Positions 1 through 8,097 are shown, numbered from the stretch's first letter. The stretch is DNA of 64,000 nt from Mannheimia indoligenes (GCF_036880405.1 NZ_JBAJJM010000002.1:93391-157390), one strand, 5' to 3'. A program made the numbers and translations. The notes: generated from the sequence alone by a model not told the origin.

Positions 1-179
1 TGCTCGGTTTGCGGCAAATCATACTGACTACGATGCACCGAACCGGCAGAGGCGTAAAATTCGCTGGTTGCTTGAATCAGCACATCAGGTTTCAGCGTTG
101 TAGCGGCGGAATCTAAATAAGTCCAACCGTCAGCTTGGGTGAAAAAGGGAAAATAGGTACGAAATTGTTGGTTACGCAT
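1..179 (-). CDS. csdA: Cysteine desulfurase, CsdA/SufS type (N-terminal part only)
   Basis: Class V PLP-dependent aminotransferase fold; these enzymes take sulfur from L-cysteine for Fe-S cluster and thio-cofactor synthesis in the cytoplasm. Only the first 59 codons lie in the window; the gene continues beyond base 1. The visible part carries the family's N-terminal signature YLDSAATTLKP, followed about 20 residues later by SAGSVHRSQYD, which resembles E. coli CsdA closely. The ATG at 179 is preceded on the minus strand by AAGG. Subfamily (CsdA or SufS) is inferred from the N-terminus only. Confidence 0.8.
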   Translation of the reverse strand, partial: MRNQQFRTYFPFFTQADGWTYLDSAATTLKPDVLIQATSEFYASAGSVHRSQYDLPQTE

Positions 180-916
180 ATAATTTGCCTTAAATGAGAA
201 TGAATGTTATTTTGTAGATGCGTTTTTTCTGAGTTGAGGTATTGTAGATAAAAAATAACTTGCTCAATTATTAAAAATCATATTGTTGGCTTATCTGCTC
301 TCTCAAATATTGGATATATCATAGCACAATTTAACCTTCCTGACGTCCTTAGCCTTATAGTTTGCTTTTGGTATTGGCTGACTTATTTATTATTGTTAGC
401 TCTTTTCTGAAGCATAGAAAGAGAGTAGAAATAGAGAGACTACGCGAAATGAACATTAAAAGAATGGTAATTGTATTTCTCATTGCAATGATTTATGTAT
501 TTGTGGTTCGTAAAATATTAAAAATGAAAGTGTGGTAAATACGAATATTGTTAGTAGACATAGTTATATTACTCTTAGTTTGTATTAGCCAGGGCCTCAT
601 TACACATAAAGAGAACAAATATACCAATTCTTGGTATGCCAATTTTTGCTGGTTTGGCAGTAGGTAAATTGGGTTTTGATCCTGCATTTGATACCTTTAT
701 TAAAAGTATAGAGAAGCAAATTCCAGATGCACTGGATAGAATGAAAACATTAATAAAAATGGGGATTTTTGTCTATATGATTTAAATCAGTAAGTCAGTA
801 TATAGAGGATATATTGTTATTTTATGTGGCTATTATAATGAAGTTGTTATTTTATTTTCGTTTGAAATGGAATTTAGTATAGGAAGTATGATTGTTTTTT
901 ATAGTGAGGTGTTGTT

Positions 917-1069
917 ATGAGTATTTTAATGGTGGTTTTTATTGGTTTTATTTATTTTATGGTTTCTAATGTTATTTATCCATTGCTACCATTTGGTTTT
1001 AGTGAGATTGTTTATGATGTAATGTTTTTTTGTGTTTTATTTATTTGGTATTTTTTTAGAAAAGAATAG
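917..1069 (+). CDS. Small hydrophobic protein, 50 aa, unknown
   Basis: I do not recognise this protein. The ATG is preceded by GTGAGG about 7 bases upstream, a usable ribosome binding site. The product is almost entirely hydrophobic and aromatic (MSILMVVFIGFIYFMV..., then ...MFFCVLFIWYFF and a charged RKE tail), consistent with two membrane segments around a short PLLPFGFSE loop. It lies just before remnants of a peptide exporter, so a bacteriocin immunity or accessory role is possible but unsupported. It could also be a chance frame in AT-rich DNA. Confidence 0.25.
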   Translation: MSILMVVFIGFIYFMVSNVIYPLLPFGFSEIVYDVMFFCVLFIWYFFRKE

Positions 1070-1165
1070 CAATGATATATTCGTTATTTTTATATAATTA
1101 AATGTTAATTAATATTAAGCTGTATATGAATCTATATGTGGATTTATATAGGAAACCTTAGTTAT

Positions 1166-1216
1166 GTGTTTAGACAAGAAGCTATTGCATATCAGTCAAA
1201 AAATTTATCAAGATAA
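1166..1216 (+). pseudogene. Possible N-terminal remnant of an HlyD/CvaA-type exporter adaptor
   Basis: A GTG-initiated frame of 16 codons reads VFRQEAIAYQSKNLSR and then stops. Adaptor subunits of bacteriocin/colicin V exporters often begin with a similar FRQEA(I/L) motif before their first membrane segment. AGGAAA lies about 10 bases upstream. The match is short and could be chance; it gains weight because the tail of an exporter-type ABC ATPase lies 120 bases further on in the same direction. A 41-codon ATG frame (1164-1289) overlaps in another frame. Confidence 0.25.
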
Positions 1217-1335
1217 GCAGGCTTATTTAGTTGAAATTGAAAAAACGATGAATGACTATGCTGATTTAGTAAAGCATTATGAGAAATGATTAAAAGTAGG
1301 GCATTCCAGCCACGATGAAGTAAATATTTCGAAAA

Positions 1336-1551
1336 GCCGGCGGACAAAGACAACGATTATTTATTGCTAGAGCTTTATATAAAAAGCCTAAAATTCTCTT
1401 GATGGACGAGGCAACCAGCCATTTAGATGAAGAAAATGAGAAGTTTGTTAATCAAGCGATTTCACAAATGAATATAACAAGGATTATTATTGCTCATAGA
1501 CAATCTACAATTCAATCAGCAGATAGAATTATTTCTTTGAATGAATGTTAA
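1336..1551 (+). pseudogene. C-terminal fragment of a peptide-exporter ABC ATPase
   Basis: 71 codons encode the second half of an ABC nucleotide-binding domain: an AGGQRQR signature, ARALYKKPKILLMDEATSHLD (Walker B and D-loop) and IIIAHRQST with the H-loop histidine. The spacing matches the end of C39-peptidase/bacteriocin exporters of the CvaB or LagD type. Upstream in the same frame there is a stop (TAA at 1321-1323) and no Walker A, membrane domain or peptidase domain. Over 600 codons of a normal exporter are missing. It ends one base before the convergent nuclease gene. Confidence 0.8.
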
Positions 1552-1552
1552 A

Positions 1553-2221
1553 TTAATATCTATTTTGCTGAGCTTTCCGATACAGTTTATTACACGGAAT
1601 GCCATCATTATTACCATCTAACGCTTTCCAACCGCATTGTTGAAAGTAGTGTTTTGCTTGTTCGTAATTGCCGATTTGGTTGCAGCTTAATTTAATTTTG
1701 CAGTTAATTGCTTGTGGTGGATTTGCAATATTTCCCGGTTTTTTGACCGCTTGTGGTAAGGCTGATGTATGCTCTTTTCGCCATTGGCTTGGATTGATGG
1801 GGAATTTGTCCTGCCATAAGCCGATTTTGGCGTGTTTTGCTTGATTTTGTGCCTCAATGTACTCTCGCTTTGTGGTATAAGCCCACGCCATACCGTTTTC
1901 TACTAAGGCTAAGTTGATGTTTTTACCGTTTAAATAGAGGGTAGCAAGTAAGCGTTGATAGCGATCGTAGCCTGAAATCACGGCAGTAATGTTTTGTTTA
2001 AATACTAACTGAGCCAGAGCTTGTTTAGCTCTATTTCCATAAGGCTGAGATTGTTCAGGTGCATCAATATGTATCAGTCTCACTTTAAGTGGTGTTTTGT
2101 TTACTAAGCAACTTAGGGTGTCGCCATCGCTAATTCCCACCACTTTGCAATTGATTTGTCGCTCATTTGCATAACTAATTGAAAACAATAGGCAAAAAAT
2201 AAAGGTGTATAAAAATTTCAT
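1553..2221 (-). CDS. Secreted thermonuclease-family nuclease with excalibur-like C-terminus
   Basis: 222 aa. A signal peptide (first ~18 residues, MKFLYTFIFCLLFSISYA) directs it out of the cytoplasm. A staphylococcal-nuclease domain follows (about residues 22-145): GDTLSCLV, then VRLIHIDAPE carrying the catalytic Arg and Glu, and YDRYQR with the second catalytic Arg. The C-terminus (about 172-215) has Cys residues and DGNNDGIPC, the calcium-binding-like excalibur motif found behind some SNase domains. It probably cleaves DNA or RNA outside the cytoplasm. It stands alone, convergent with the ABC remnant and 43 bases downstream of the symporter gene. Confidence 0.85.
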   Translation of the reverse strand: MKFLYTFIFCLLFSISYANERQINCKVVGISDGDTLSCLVNKTPLKVRLIHIDAPEQSQPYGNRAKQALAQLVFKQNITAVISGYDRYQRLLATLYLNGKNINLALVENGMAWAYTTKREYIEAQNQAKHAKIGLWQDKFPINPSQWRKEHTSALPQAVKKPGNIANPPQAINCKIKLSCNQIGNYEQAKHYFQQCGWKALDGNNDGIPCNKLYRKAQQNRY

Positions 2222-2264
2222 AAATAAAAATATAGGGCTAAATTGCCCTATATTCTATCAGTTT

Positions 2265-3632
2265 TTATTCTGTTTCGCCTTTTTTAAGGCGAGCAAAGAA
2301 ATCTTTGGTTTCGCTAATAATTACTTTGCGTAAAGCAATAATTGCAATGAGATTTGGGAATGCCATTAAACCGTTTACAATATCGGCAATTGTCCAGATG
2401 GTGTCGAGTTGTAAAAACGGGGCAGCGGCAATTAACGCAATAAATAAAATGCGATAGAGCTTGATGTATTGGGTTCGTCCACGTGTTAAATAGACAAAAC
2501 AACGTTCACCATAATAACACCAGCCTAAAATAGTGGTGAATGCGAAGAAAACTAAGCCAACTGTTACAATAATTGCACCAAATGAGCTGTCTAAGCCTTG
2601 AGTAAAGGCAGTTGTCGTGAGAGCTGCTCCTTTAATATCACCTGTCCAAGCACCTGAAATAATAATAACCAAGCCTGTCATTGTACAAACAATGATAGTA
2701 TCTAAAAATGTGCCTGTCATTGAAATTAAGCCCTGTCTCACAGGTTCTTTGGTTTGAGCAGCAGCGGCGGCAATCGGGGCTGAGCCTAAGCCTGATTCAT
2801 TCGAGAAAATACCGCGTGCTACACCCAGCTGAATGGCTTGCATTACCGTAAAACCAAATGCTCCACCTAATGCTGCTTGCGGATTAAAGGCAGCGTGAAC
2901 AATAGTAACGATAGCTTGTGGTACTTTTTCGGCGTTGAGAATAATCACACACAGTGAAGCAACAACATAAGCGATAGCCATAAACGGCACAACAATGGTT
3001 GCAATTTTAGAAATACGTTTTACACCGCCAAGAATAATTGCAGTTACAATCAGCGTTAAAATAATAGCACTAAAGAGAATTGGCACATCGAAGGTACTTT
3101 CTAAGGCGTGCGTAATGCCATTTACTTGTGGGAAAGTGCCAATACCGAGTAACGCCACTAATACCCCAAAAAAAGCAAAGGCTTTAGCGAGCCAACGCCA
3201 TTTTTTACCCATACCTAATTCGATATAGTACATTGGTCCGCCGGCAACGAAGCCCGCTTTATCTTTAGTACGATATTTAATCGCAAGCAATCCTTCGGCG
3301 TATTTAGTTGCCATACCGAATAGGGCGATGAGCCACATCCAAAATAATGCACCTGGTCCGCCCGAATGAATTGCGGTGGCAACACCAACAATATTCCCTG
3401 TACCGATAGTCGCTGCAAGGGCAGTAGCAAGGGCGGCAAAAGCTGAGATGTCTCCTGATTGTCCTTTCCCTTTTTCAGGTTTGAACATATAAACGAACGC
3501 TCGCCCAAGTTGGCTTAATTGAATGCCTTTTAAGGCAAGAGTGAGATAAATCCCTACGCCTGAAATTAAAATCAGAAGCGGCGGACCCCAAATAAAATTA
3601 TTGATTTGATTAAGAATGGTGTCGATTGACAT
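2265..3632 (-). CDS. alsT: Sodium:alanine/glycine symporter (AGCS family)
   Basis: 455 aa, the usual size. AGCS carriers bring in alanine or glycine with Na+ through about 10-11 membrane helices. The family signature is present around residues 75-105 (TIGTGNIVGVATA followed by GGPGALFWMW), as is SNESGLGSAPIAAAAA in the middle. The start is supported by GAGGAA about 7 bases upstream. A tandem glycine riboswitch precedes it, which fits glycine as ligand or substrate. No second gene is clearly co-transcribed; the downstream nuclease is 43 bases away on the same strand. Confidence 0.93.
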   Translation of the reverse strand: MSIDTILNQINNFIWGPPLLILISGVGIYLTLALKGIQLSQLGRAFVYMFKPEKGKGQSGDISAFAALATALAATIGTGNIVGVATAIHSGGPGALFWMWLIALFGMATKYAEGLLAIKYRTKDKAGFVAGGPMYYIELGMGKKWRWLAKAFAFFGVLVALLGIGTFPQVNGITHALESTFDVPILFSAIILTLIVTAIILGGVKRISKIATIVVPFMAIAYVVASLCVIILNAEKVPQAIVTIVHAAFNPQAALGGAFGFTVMQAIQLGVARGIFSNESGLGSAPIAAAAAQTKEPVRQGLISMTGTFLDTIIVCTMTGLVIIISGAWTGDIKGAALTTTAFTQGLDSSFGAIIVTVGLVFFAFTTILGWCYYGERCFVYLTRGRTQYIKLYRILFIALIAAAPFLQLDTIWTIADIVNGLMAFPNLIAIIALRKVIISETKDFFARLKKGETE

Positions 3633-3682
3633 TAAATGTTCCTCGTAAAAATAACTTACAAGGAAAGAAAAGGAATGCTAGA

Positions 3683-3740
3683 ACAAGCGGTTAAAAAACG
3701 GAAATTTTTTGCAAAAAATCAGCAAAAAACAACCGCTTGT
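3683..3740 (-). repeat. Inverted USS pair in the riboswitch expression platform
   Basis: ACAAGCGGT at 3683-3691 and ACCGCTTGT at 3732-3740 form a 10-bp stem (ACAAGCGGTT with AACCGCTTGT) around an AT-rich loop. It lies between the second glycine aptamer and the symporter start, where an expression platform is expected. The 3' side lacks a clean U-tract, so action as a terminator is only inferred. Confidence 0.7.
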
Positions 3741-3751
3741 ATTATATAACT

Positions 3752-3935
3752 TTTCTCCCCTGTCCTTTTGCCTGAGCGTTTCACACATTGCTGCATTTTC
3801 GCCTTCGGCGGCTGATTTTTCATCAGCTCTCTCCAAGGGTTCGTCCAGTAACAGTCCTCGCAACTTAGTTGCACCTGAAAGAGTTTGCCTCGTCGGTGAA
3901 ATGTTAATTCATTTCTCTCCAGCTACCTTCATCCG
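3752..3935 (-). promoter_or_regulatory. Tandem glycine riboswitch
   Basis: Read on the minus strand, two consecutive glycine aptamers are recognisable. Aptamer 1 (about 3843-3930) has GGAGAGA, then CACCGACGAGGCAAACTCTT, then CAGGTGCA and ACTGGAC. Aptamer 2 (about 3752-3836) has TTGGAGAGAG, CGCCGAAGGCGAAA, then CGCTCAGGCAAAAGGACAGGGG. These are the conserved GGAGAG / GCCGAAGG / CAGGCAAA...GGACAG blocks of the gcvT-type element. The leader belongs to the Na+/alanine symporter. Whether glycine raises or lowers expression cannot be read from sequence. A 61-codon minus-strand frame over this region is not a gene. Confidence 0.95.
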
Positions 3936-3965
3936 AACAATCTGATTTATTTCAGTTTGTGAAAT

Positions 3966-3999
3966 AAAAAAGAGTTGCCAAATTCTAGCAACTCTTTTT
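3966..3999 (-). terminator. Intrinsic terminator after tqsA
   Basis: Stem AGAGTTGC / GCAACTCT with a 9-base loop, flanked by A-runs and T-runs on both sides, so it can work in both directions. It lies 16 bases after the tqsA stop codon and just before the riboswitch leader. Confidence 0.85.
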
Positions 4000-4014
4000 C
4001 GCTCGTCAAGTTAT

Positions 4015-5070
4015 TTAGTGATATTTTTTGCCTCTTGGCACTTCTTCTAAATCACTGAACAATACGGCATATTTTCTTGTGTCTTTATTTGATTCTAACG
4101 CCACTTTACACGCCATTGTTAAAGGAACAGAAAGCAACATTCCCACCGCTCCGAGCAACCAGCCCCAAAACAGAAGTGAAAGGAATACCACTAGAGTTGA
4201 AAGCCCTAGCTTTTTACCCATTAAACGAGGCTCTAAGGCATTACCGATAACCATATTAATGGCAACCATACCGATTAATGTTCCTAGCCCGATTGAAAAG
4301 CCATTTAATATGAGGGCTTGAATAACAATAGGAATGCCTGCCAAAATTGAACCGATATTCGGAACATAGTTAAGTAAGAAGCTAAACATAGCCCATAAAA
4401 TAGCGTATTGGACATCTAACGATGTTAATAAAATCCATACAAAAATACCGGTAAGAAGACTAACAAAGGTTTTTACGCCTAAATAACCGATTACGCCTTC
4501 TAATACTTGGTTGATATACTCTTTTTCATTGCGTAAATCATCATCTTCACTTAACGCTAAAGCCAGTTTATATTTCGCTACAGGCATTTCCATTAGCATA
4601 AAAATGACGATTAAAAAGACCACAAAAATATTTGATAATGTACCGGAAAGCCCCACCAATAGCGAACTGACAAAATTCATAATGGAGCTTGGGTCAAATT
4701 TGCTCATCAGTTCTTCCTGTGAAATATGAATTGGTAAATTCCACTGCTGTGCAAATTCCAAAAGGGCACGAACTCTGGTTGAGAGCTGCGTTTTATATTG
4801 CGGTATTGAGCCGGTAAACTCTTGCAATGAGCTATTAATAATGCCTGCAAAAAAGGTAAAACCTAACAGAATCACTATCAGCAAGAGTGTAATTGCTAAC
4901 CATAGCGGAATTTTTCGCTTCGTCATAAAATTAATCATTGGCGAGCAAATAATCGCAATGAAAAGTGCGAGTAGAAATGGCACTACAATCTCACTAGACA
5001 ATTTAATACCGGCTAAAATAATAATGATTGCAGCGATAGAAACTAAACTACGGCTAGATGAAAGTATCAT
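4015..5070 (-). CDS. tqsA: AI-2E family transporter, TqsA-like
   Basis: 351 aa polytopic inner-membrane protein. E. coli TqsA exports the quorum signal AI-2; other members of this family move Na+ or are uncharacterised. Similarity to TqsA runs end to end: EIVVPFLLALFIA near residue 28, a soluble periplasmic stretch about 80-140, the conserved NYVPNIGS around 240, and LGLSTLVVFLSLLFWGWLLG followed by GMLLSVPLT near the C-terminus. It follows ruvX by 45 bases, with one USS between, and may be the last gene of the rsmE-yqgE-ruvX transcript. The substrate is inferred from the family. Confidence 0.85.
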   Translation of the reverse strand: MILSSSRSLVSIAAIIIILAGIKLSSEIVVPFLLALFIAIICSPMINFMTKRKIPLWLAITLLLIVILLGFTFFAGIINSSLQEFTGSIPQYKTQLSTRVRALLEFAQQWNLPIHISQEELMSKFDPSSIMNFVSSLLVGLSGTLSNIFVVFLIVIFMLMEMPVAKYKLALALSEDDDLRNEKEYINQVLEGVIGYLGVKTFVSLLTGIFVWILLTSLDVQYAILWAMFSFLLNYVPNIGSILAGIPIVIQALILNGFSIGLGTLIGMVAINMVIGNALEPRLMGKKLGLSTLVVFLSLLFWGWLLGAVGMLLSVPLTMACKVALESNKDTRKYAVLFSDLEEVPRGKKYH

Positions 5071-5115
5071 AAATATCCTTTTACAAGCGGTCGAAAATCG
5101 TTAATTTTTTGCAAA

Positions 5116-5529
5116 TTACCGATTTTTAAACCAGCTTTCTAAAATTAAACAAGCGGAAATGGAATCCACTTTATCCTTTTTTAATGCTTTGTAGCCACCA
5201 CGAGAAAAAATTTCCGCTTTGGCTTCAACGGTGGTTAAACGTTCATCTTGTAACTCAACAGGCAAATTAAAACGTCCGTTTAAGCGGTTAGCGAATTTTC
5301 GGGCTCTTTGGGTTAAAGGCTGTTCTGTTCCGTCCATATTTAATGGTAAGCCGACAACTAAAATATCGGGCTTCCATTCTTGCAACAGTTTACCAATTTC
5401 TTCCCATTTTGGAATACCGTCTCGGGCTTTAAATGAACTCAAGCCTTGAGCCGTGCCGGTAATACTTTGACCAACAGCACAACCAATGCTATTTGTGCCG
5501 AAATCGAAGGCAATAACGGTTTCGGACAT
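5116..5529 (-). CDS. ruvX: RuvX/YqgF, pre-16S rRNA nuclease / putative Holliday junction resolvase
   Basis: 137 aa, RNase H-like fold. The family matures the 5' end of 16S rRNA in E. coli and was first named as a Holliday junction resolvase. Visible motifs: AFDFGTNSIGCAVG with the first catalytic Asp (residue ~9), GLPLNMDGTEQP, DERLTT, and KDKVDSISACLILESW with the C-terminal acidic residue. The ATG overlaps the yqgE stop by one base (TAATG), so translation is coupled. Confidence 0.95.
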   Translation of the reverse strand: MSETVIAFDFGTNSIGCAVGQSITGTAQGLSSFKARDGIPKWEEIGKLLQEWKPDILVVGLPLNMDGTEQPLTQRARKFANRLNGRFNLPVELQDERLTTVEAKAEIFSRGGYKALKKDKVDSISACLILESWFKNR

Positions 5530-6089
5530 TAAGCTCTCCCTGCTCTGGCTGGTATACCTGAAAGCCCCATCATTTCATAGGCTTCTGCCCAGCGATCTAA
5601 ATAGCCGGTTTCAAATAATGTTTTTTCATTTGCTTCAGACACAATCCAATAATTTTGTGCAATTTCTTGCTCCAGTTGGTTGGTTCGCCACGTTGAGCAG
5701 CCTAAGCAAACAATAAATTTTTCCGGCGATTCGGGAGTACCGAAAGAGTCTAACACATCGCCTGAAGTTGTGAGTGTGATTCTATCCGTGATCGGATAAG
5801 TGTGAATAAAATCATTTTCTGTTTTGCTGTGAATGATAAAGCCCCTGTCTTGATTAACCGGTCCGCCGCTGAGCACCATTTGATCTTTATTATAATCACG
5901 CTGCTTTGCCATTTGGAAATCCATACGGGTAAGCAATTCAAGTACAGAAAGATCGGTTGGCGTGTTAATTACAACCCCCATCGCCCCTTGCTGATTGTGC
6001 TCACAAATATAGATAACGGTACGTTCAAAATAATCATCGTCCATTTCTGGGGTGGCAATCAGAAATTTGCCTTGTAAATTTTCTAGCAT
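5529..6089 (-). CDS. yqgE: YqgE/AlgH family protein
   Basis: 186 aa, family of unknown biochemical role; in most gammaproteobacteria it sits directly before ruvX, as here. Family motifs: LIATPEMDDDYFERTVIYI, GAMGVVINTP, LSGGPVNQDRGFIIH. The ATG at 6089 (MLENLQGKF) is chosen because it overlaps the rsmE stop as TAATG, mirroring the yqgE/ruvX junction, and matches the family N-terminus. A longer frame starting at 6107 would run into rsmE. The three genes form a tightly coupled operon. Confidence 0.93.
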   Translation of the reverse strand: MLENLQGKFLIATPEMDDDYFERTVIYICEHNQQGAMGVVINTPTDLSVLELLTRMDFQMAKQRDYNKDQMVLSGGPVNQDRGFIIHSKTENDFIHTYPITDRITLTTSGDVLDSFGTPESPEKFIVCLGCSTWRTNQLEQEIAQNYWIVSEANEKTLFETGYLDRWAEAYEMMGLSGIPARAGRA

Positions 6090-6820
6090 TAAATATCTCC
6101 AAAACACACTTGTAGGGCAGTAATGGCGGCAAGTGAGGCAGTTTCTGTGCGTAATACTCGTTTGCCTAACAATACTTCGGTAAAGCCTTCGCTTTCTGTC
6201 ATCGCAATTTCTTCTGCCGATAATCCGCCTTCTGAACCAATTAATAAGCGTACTCCTGCACTCGGTACATTTGGCAGTTCCCGAATGGTATATTTGGCTC
6301 TTGGATGCAGATTAAGTTTTAGCATTTCATCTTGCTCTTTGCACCAATCGGTGAGCTTCATAATCGGGCGAATTTCAGGAATTTCATTTCGTCCGCATTG
6401 CTCGCACGCAGCAATCGCAATTTTTTGCCATTGTTGTAGTTTTTTATCTTGTCGTTCATCATTGAGTTTTACACCACAACGCTCCGACCAAAGAGGGGTA
6501 ATAATTTTTACACCCAATTCCACCGATTTTTGAATGGTAAATTCCATTCTATCGCCTCTGGAAATCACTTGCCCTAAATGAATAGGCAAATTAGATTCTC
6601 TATCGTCTAATTCACTTGAATCAATTTTTGCAATAATTTGGCGTTTTTCGACCGCTTGTAATGTGGCGTGAAAAATATGGTTCGAGCCATCAAACAAAAT
6701 AATCTGCTCGCCTTCTTTCATTCGTAGCACTCGCCCAACGTGATTAAATGCATCTTCACTTAAAATACAACTTTGCTGATTAGCTAATAGTTCCGGGTGG
6801 TAAATTCTTGGGATTCTCAT
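6089..6820 (-). CDS. rsmE: 16S rRNA (uracil1498-N3)-methyltransferase RsmE
   Basis: 243 aa SPOUT-class methyltransferase that methylates U1498 of 16S rRNA using S-adenosylmethionine. The N-terminal PUA-like part (RIPRIYHPE, ...HVGRVLRMKEGE) precedes the knotted domain: MEFTIQKSVELGV, PLWSERCGVKL, then the SAM-binding knot LLIGSEGGLSAEEI and LGKRVLRTETA. First gene of rsmE-yqgE-ruvX; its stop overlaps the yqgE start. A USS (6651-6659) lies inside the coding sequence. Confidence 0.96.
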   Translation of the reverse strand: MRIPRIYHPELLANQQSCILSEDAFNHVGRVLRMKEGEQIILFDGSNHIFHATLQAVEKRQIIAKIDSSELDDRESNLPIHLGQVISRGDRMEFTIQKSVELGVKIITPLWSERCGVKLNDERQDKKLQQWQKIAIAACEQCGRNEIPEIRPIMKLTDWCKEQDEMLKLNLHPRAKYTIRELPNVPSAGVRLLIGSEGGLSAEEIAMTESEGFTEVLLGKRVLRTETASLAAITALQVCFGDI

Positions 6821-6844
6821 TTTATATCTATTTAAAATATATCA

Positions 6845-6866
6845 AAGGCAGACTTATGTCTGCCTT
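6845..6866. other. Perfect 9-bp hairpin upstream of rsmE
   Basis: AAGGCAGAC and GTCTGCCTT around a TTAT loop, about 25 bases before the rsmE ATG. No run of T directly follows in either direction, so it may lie in the rsmE 5' leader rather than terminate transcription. Function unknown. Confidence 0.5.
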
Positions 6867-6939
6867 ATGGTAAGGGGAAATTGTTCAACAGTAAATTGAA
6901 TTTATGTTATTTTCAATCAACATCACAAAATAGAAAACA

Positions 6940-6997
6940 ACAAGCGGTTAAATTTTTTCAATTTTTTGCAAAAAACTGAGCAAATTTAACCGCTTGT
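6940..6997. terminator. Inverted USS pair, likely terminator of yajG
   Basis: ACAAGCGGT (6940-6948) and ACCGCTTGT (6989-6997) form a stem extended by TTAAATTT / AAATTTAA. It sits 20 bases after the yajG stop. A dual uptake-signal/terminator role is known for Pasteurellaceae and is inferred here. Confidence 0.65.
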
Positions 6998-7016
6998 AAG
7001 ATGAGTTCAATATCAA

Positions 7017-7604
7017 TTACTTGAATTGATGAATTGCTGCTGCGATTTCGTTATCGTTATAAATTGCTTTAACAACATCAGAATAGGCTTGGTCTAGCAC
7101 CTTTTTGATTTCATCGTTGTTTGCACCAAATGCTCCTTCATAACCGCGTGTTGCGTTGAAGTTTTTGCTGAAGTTGCCTCTTGAACCTTGAACAGTAACT
7201 TCAACACCAACTTGTGCATCAGCTTTATAGCGTAAATTGCCTTGCTCAACTGTTGCGAAGAATTTACGAATATTCACAGTAACATTTGCATTTGCTGCAC
7301 CTTGCACAATTTGGAAGCCTTTTGCGTTAAGGTCTTGCTGTACTGCTTGTTGGAACATTGCAGCCACTTCCGGCACTGCGGTTAAACGAATTAATTCACC
7401 GTTTTTAGTGTAGCTTGCAATTTCGCGTGAGGTACGTAAATCTTGTGTCATCACATTTACCGCAGCAGTTTGATTGTTGGTGTTAAATACCGCAGTTGGG
7501 GTTGGTGTTGCAAAAGTTAAAGTATTTGATTGGCTTTGACAACCTGCTAATAAAGCAGCTGCAAAGGTTGTCGCTAAAACTAAGGTTTTTTTAGATAATT
7601 TCAT
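7017..7604 (-). CDS. yajG: YajG family outer-membrane lipoprotein
   Basis: 195 aa. Signal peptide with lipobox LLAGC (Cys at residue ~22), so the mature protein is lipid-anchored, probably to the outer membrane. The rest matches the YajG family (VNVMTQDLRTSREIASYTKNG..., LNAKGFQIVQGA); the function is unknown. It is divergent from bolA, the same neighbour pair as in E. coli, sharing an 88-bp promoter region. No odd features. Confidence 0.9.
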   Translation of the reverse strand: MKLSKKTLVLATTFAAALLAGCQSQSNTLTFATPTPTAVFNTNNQTAAVNVMTQDLRTSREIASYTKNGELIRLTAVPEVAAMFQQAVQQDLNAKGFQIVQGAANANVTVNIRKFFATVEQGNLRYKADAQVGVEVTVQGSRGNFSKNFNATRGYEGAFGANNDEIKKVLDQAYSDVVKAIYNDNEIAAAIHQFK

Positions 7605-7692
7605 AATAAATCCTTCTGTTTAATAAATTATGAGAAAAATTTTCACTAGTATAGTATTATTTAGCCTTAATTTTCAATGAAAGAGAATAAAA

Positions 7693-8004
7693 ATGTTAGT
7701 AGAACAAACAATTATTAATAAAATAAACAACGAATTTTCGCCAATTGTGTTGAATATTGAAAATGAAAGCTATATGCACAGTTCTGGTAGGGGGGCTGAA
7801 TCCCATTTTAAACTGACATTGGTATCTGACAAATTTGAAGGGAAAAGAGCCGTTGCCCGTCATCAGGCAGTTTACGCTTGTTTGGCGGAAGAATTGGAAA
7901 ATGGCGTTCACGCATTGGCTCTCCATTTATACACACAAAGTGAGTGGGCTGAAATTGGTGGAATTGTACCTAAATCGCCAAATTGTTTAGGTATTGGGCA
8001 GTAA
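7693..8004 (+). CDS. bolA: BolA family protein
   Basis: 103 aa. BolA proteins work with monothiol glutaredoxins in Fe-S handling and affect morphology and stress responses. The type II KH-like fold is recognisable: NIENESYMHS, GAESHFKLTLVSDKFEGKRAVARHQAVY with the conserved FxGKxxVxRHR-type stretch, and VHALALHLYT near the end. AGAGAATAAAA precedes the ATG. Divergent from yajG; followed by tRNA-Ser. Confidence 0.95.
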   Translation: MLVEQTIINKINNEFSPIVLNIENESYMHSSGRGAESHFKLTLVSDKFEGKRAVARHQAVYACLAEELENGVHALALHLYTQSEWAEIGGIVPKSPNCLGIGQ

Positions 8005-8046
8005 TCCGTTCAAAATTTGATTTAATTTATTTTGTGAAGAAAATAC

Positions 8047-8075
8047 TTGAAATAAAGTCGTAATATTGCTATATT
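8047..8075 (+). promoter_or_regulatory. Promoter of tRNA-Ser
   Basis: A -35 box TTGAAA (8047-8052) and a -10 box TATATT (8070-8075) are separated by 17 bases, placing the transcript start about 15 bases before the mature tRNA. Confidence 0.7.
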
Positions 8076-8097
8076 TATACCATCTTTTTGTTGATTC

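Larger units (their letters stand above)
180..1335. other. AT-rich decayed stretch with gene fragments
   Basis: No intact gene of normal size is present. Short hydrophobic reading frames follow one another, broken by stops and frame changes: a 29-codon frame at 449-538 (MNIKRMVIVFLIAMIYVF...), which stays open upstream to about base 355 without an ATG; a 49-codon frame at 636-785 (MPIFAGLAVGKLGFDPAF...); and frames at 917-1069 and 1164-1289. Base composition is visibly more AT-rich than in the flanking genes. Together with the exporter ATPase tail at 1336-1551, this suggests the worn remains of a small-peptide or bacteriocin locus. That reading is inference. Confidence 0.5.

Noticed and set aside
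493..687. 64-codon minus-strand frame in the decayed region
   Set aside because: No ribosome binding site, no recognisable features, and it overlaps fragments on the other strand; taken as chance in AT-rich DNA.
3678..3863. 61-codon minus-strand reading frame upstream of the symporter
   Set aside because: It lies over the tandem glycine riboswitch; conserved aptamer blocks explain the sequence, and the frame has no protein-like features or ribosome binding site.
5145..5155. AACAAGCGGAAA as another uptake signal
   Set aside because: The last base of the core (T) is missing; counted as a near match only.
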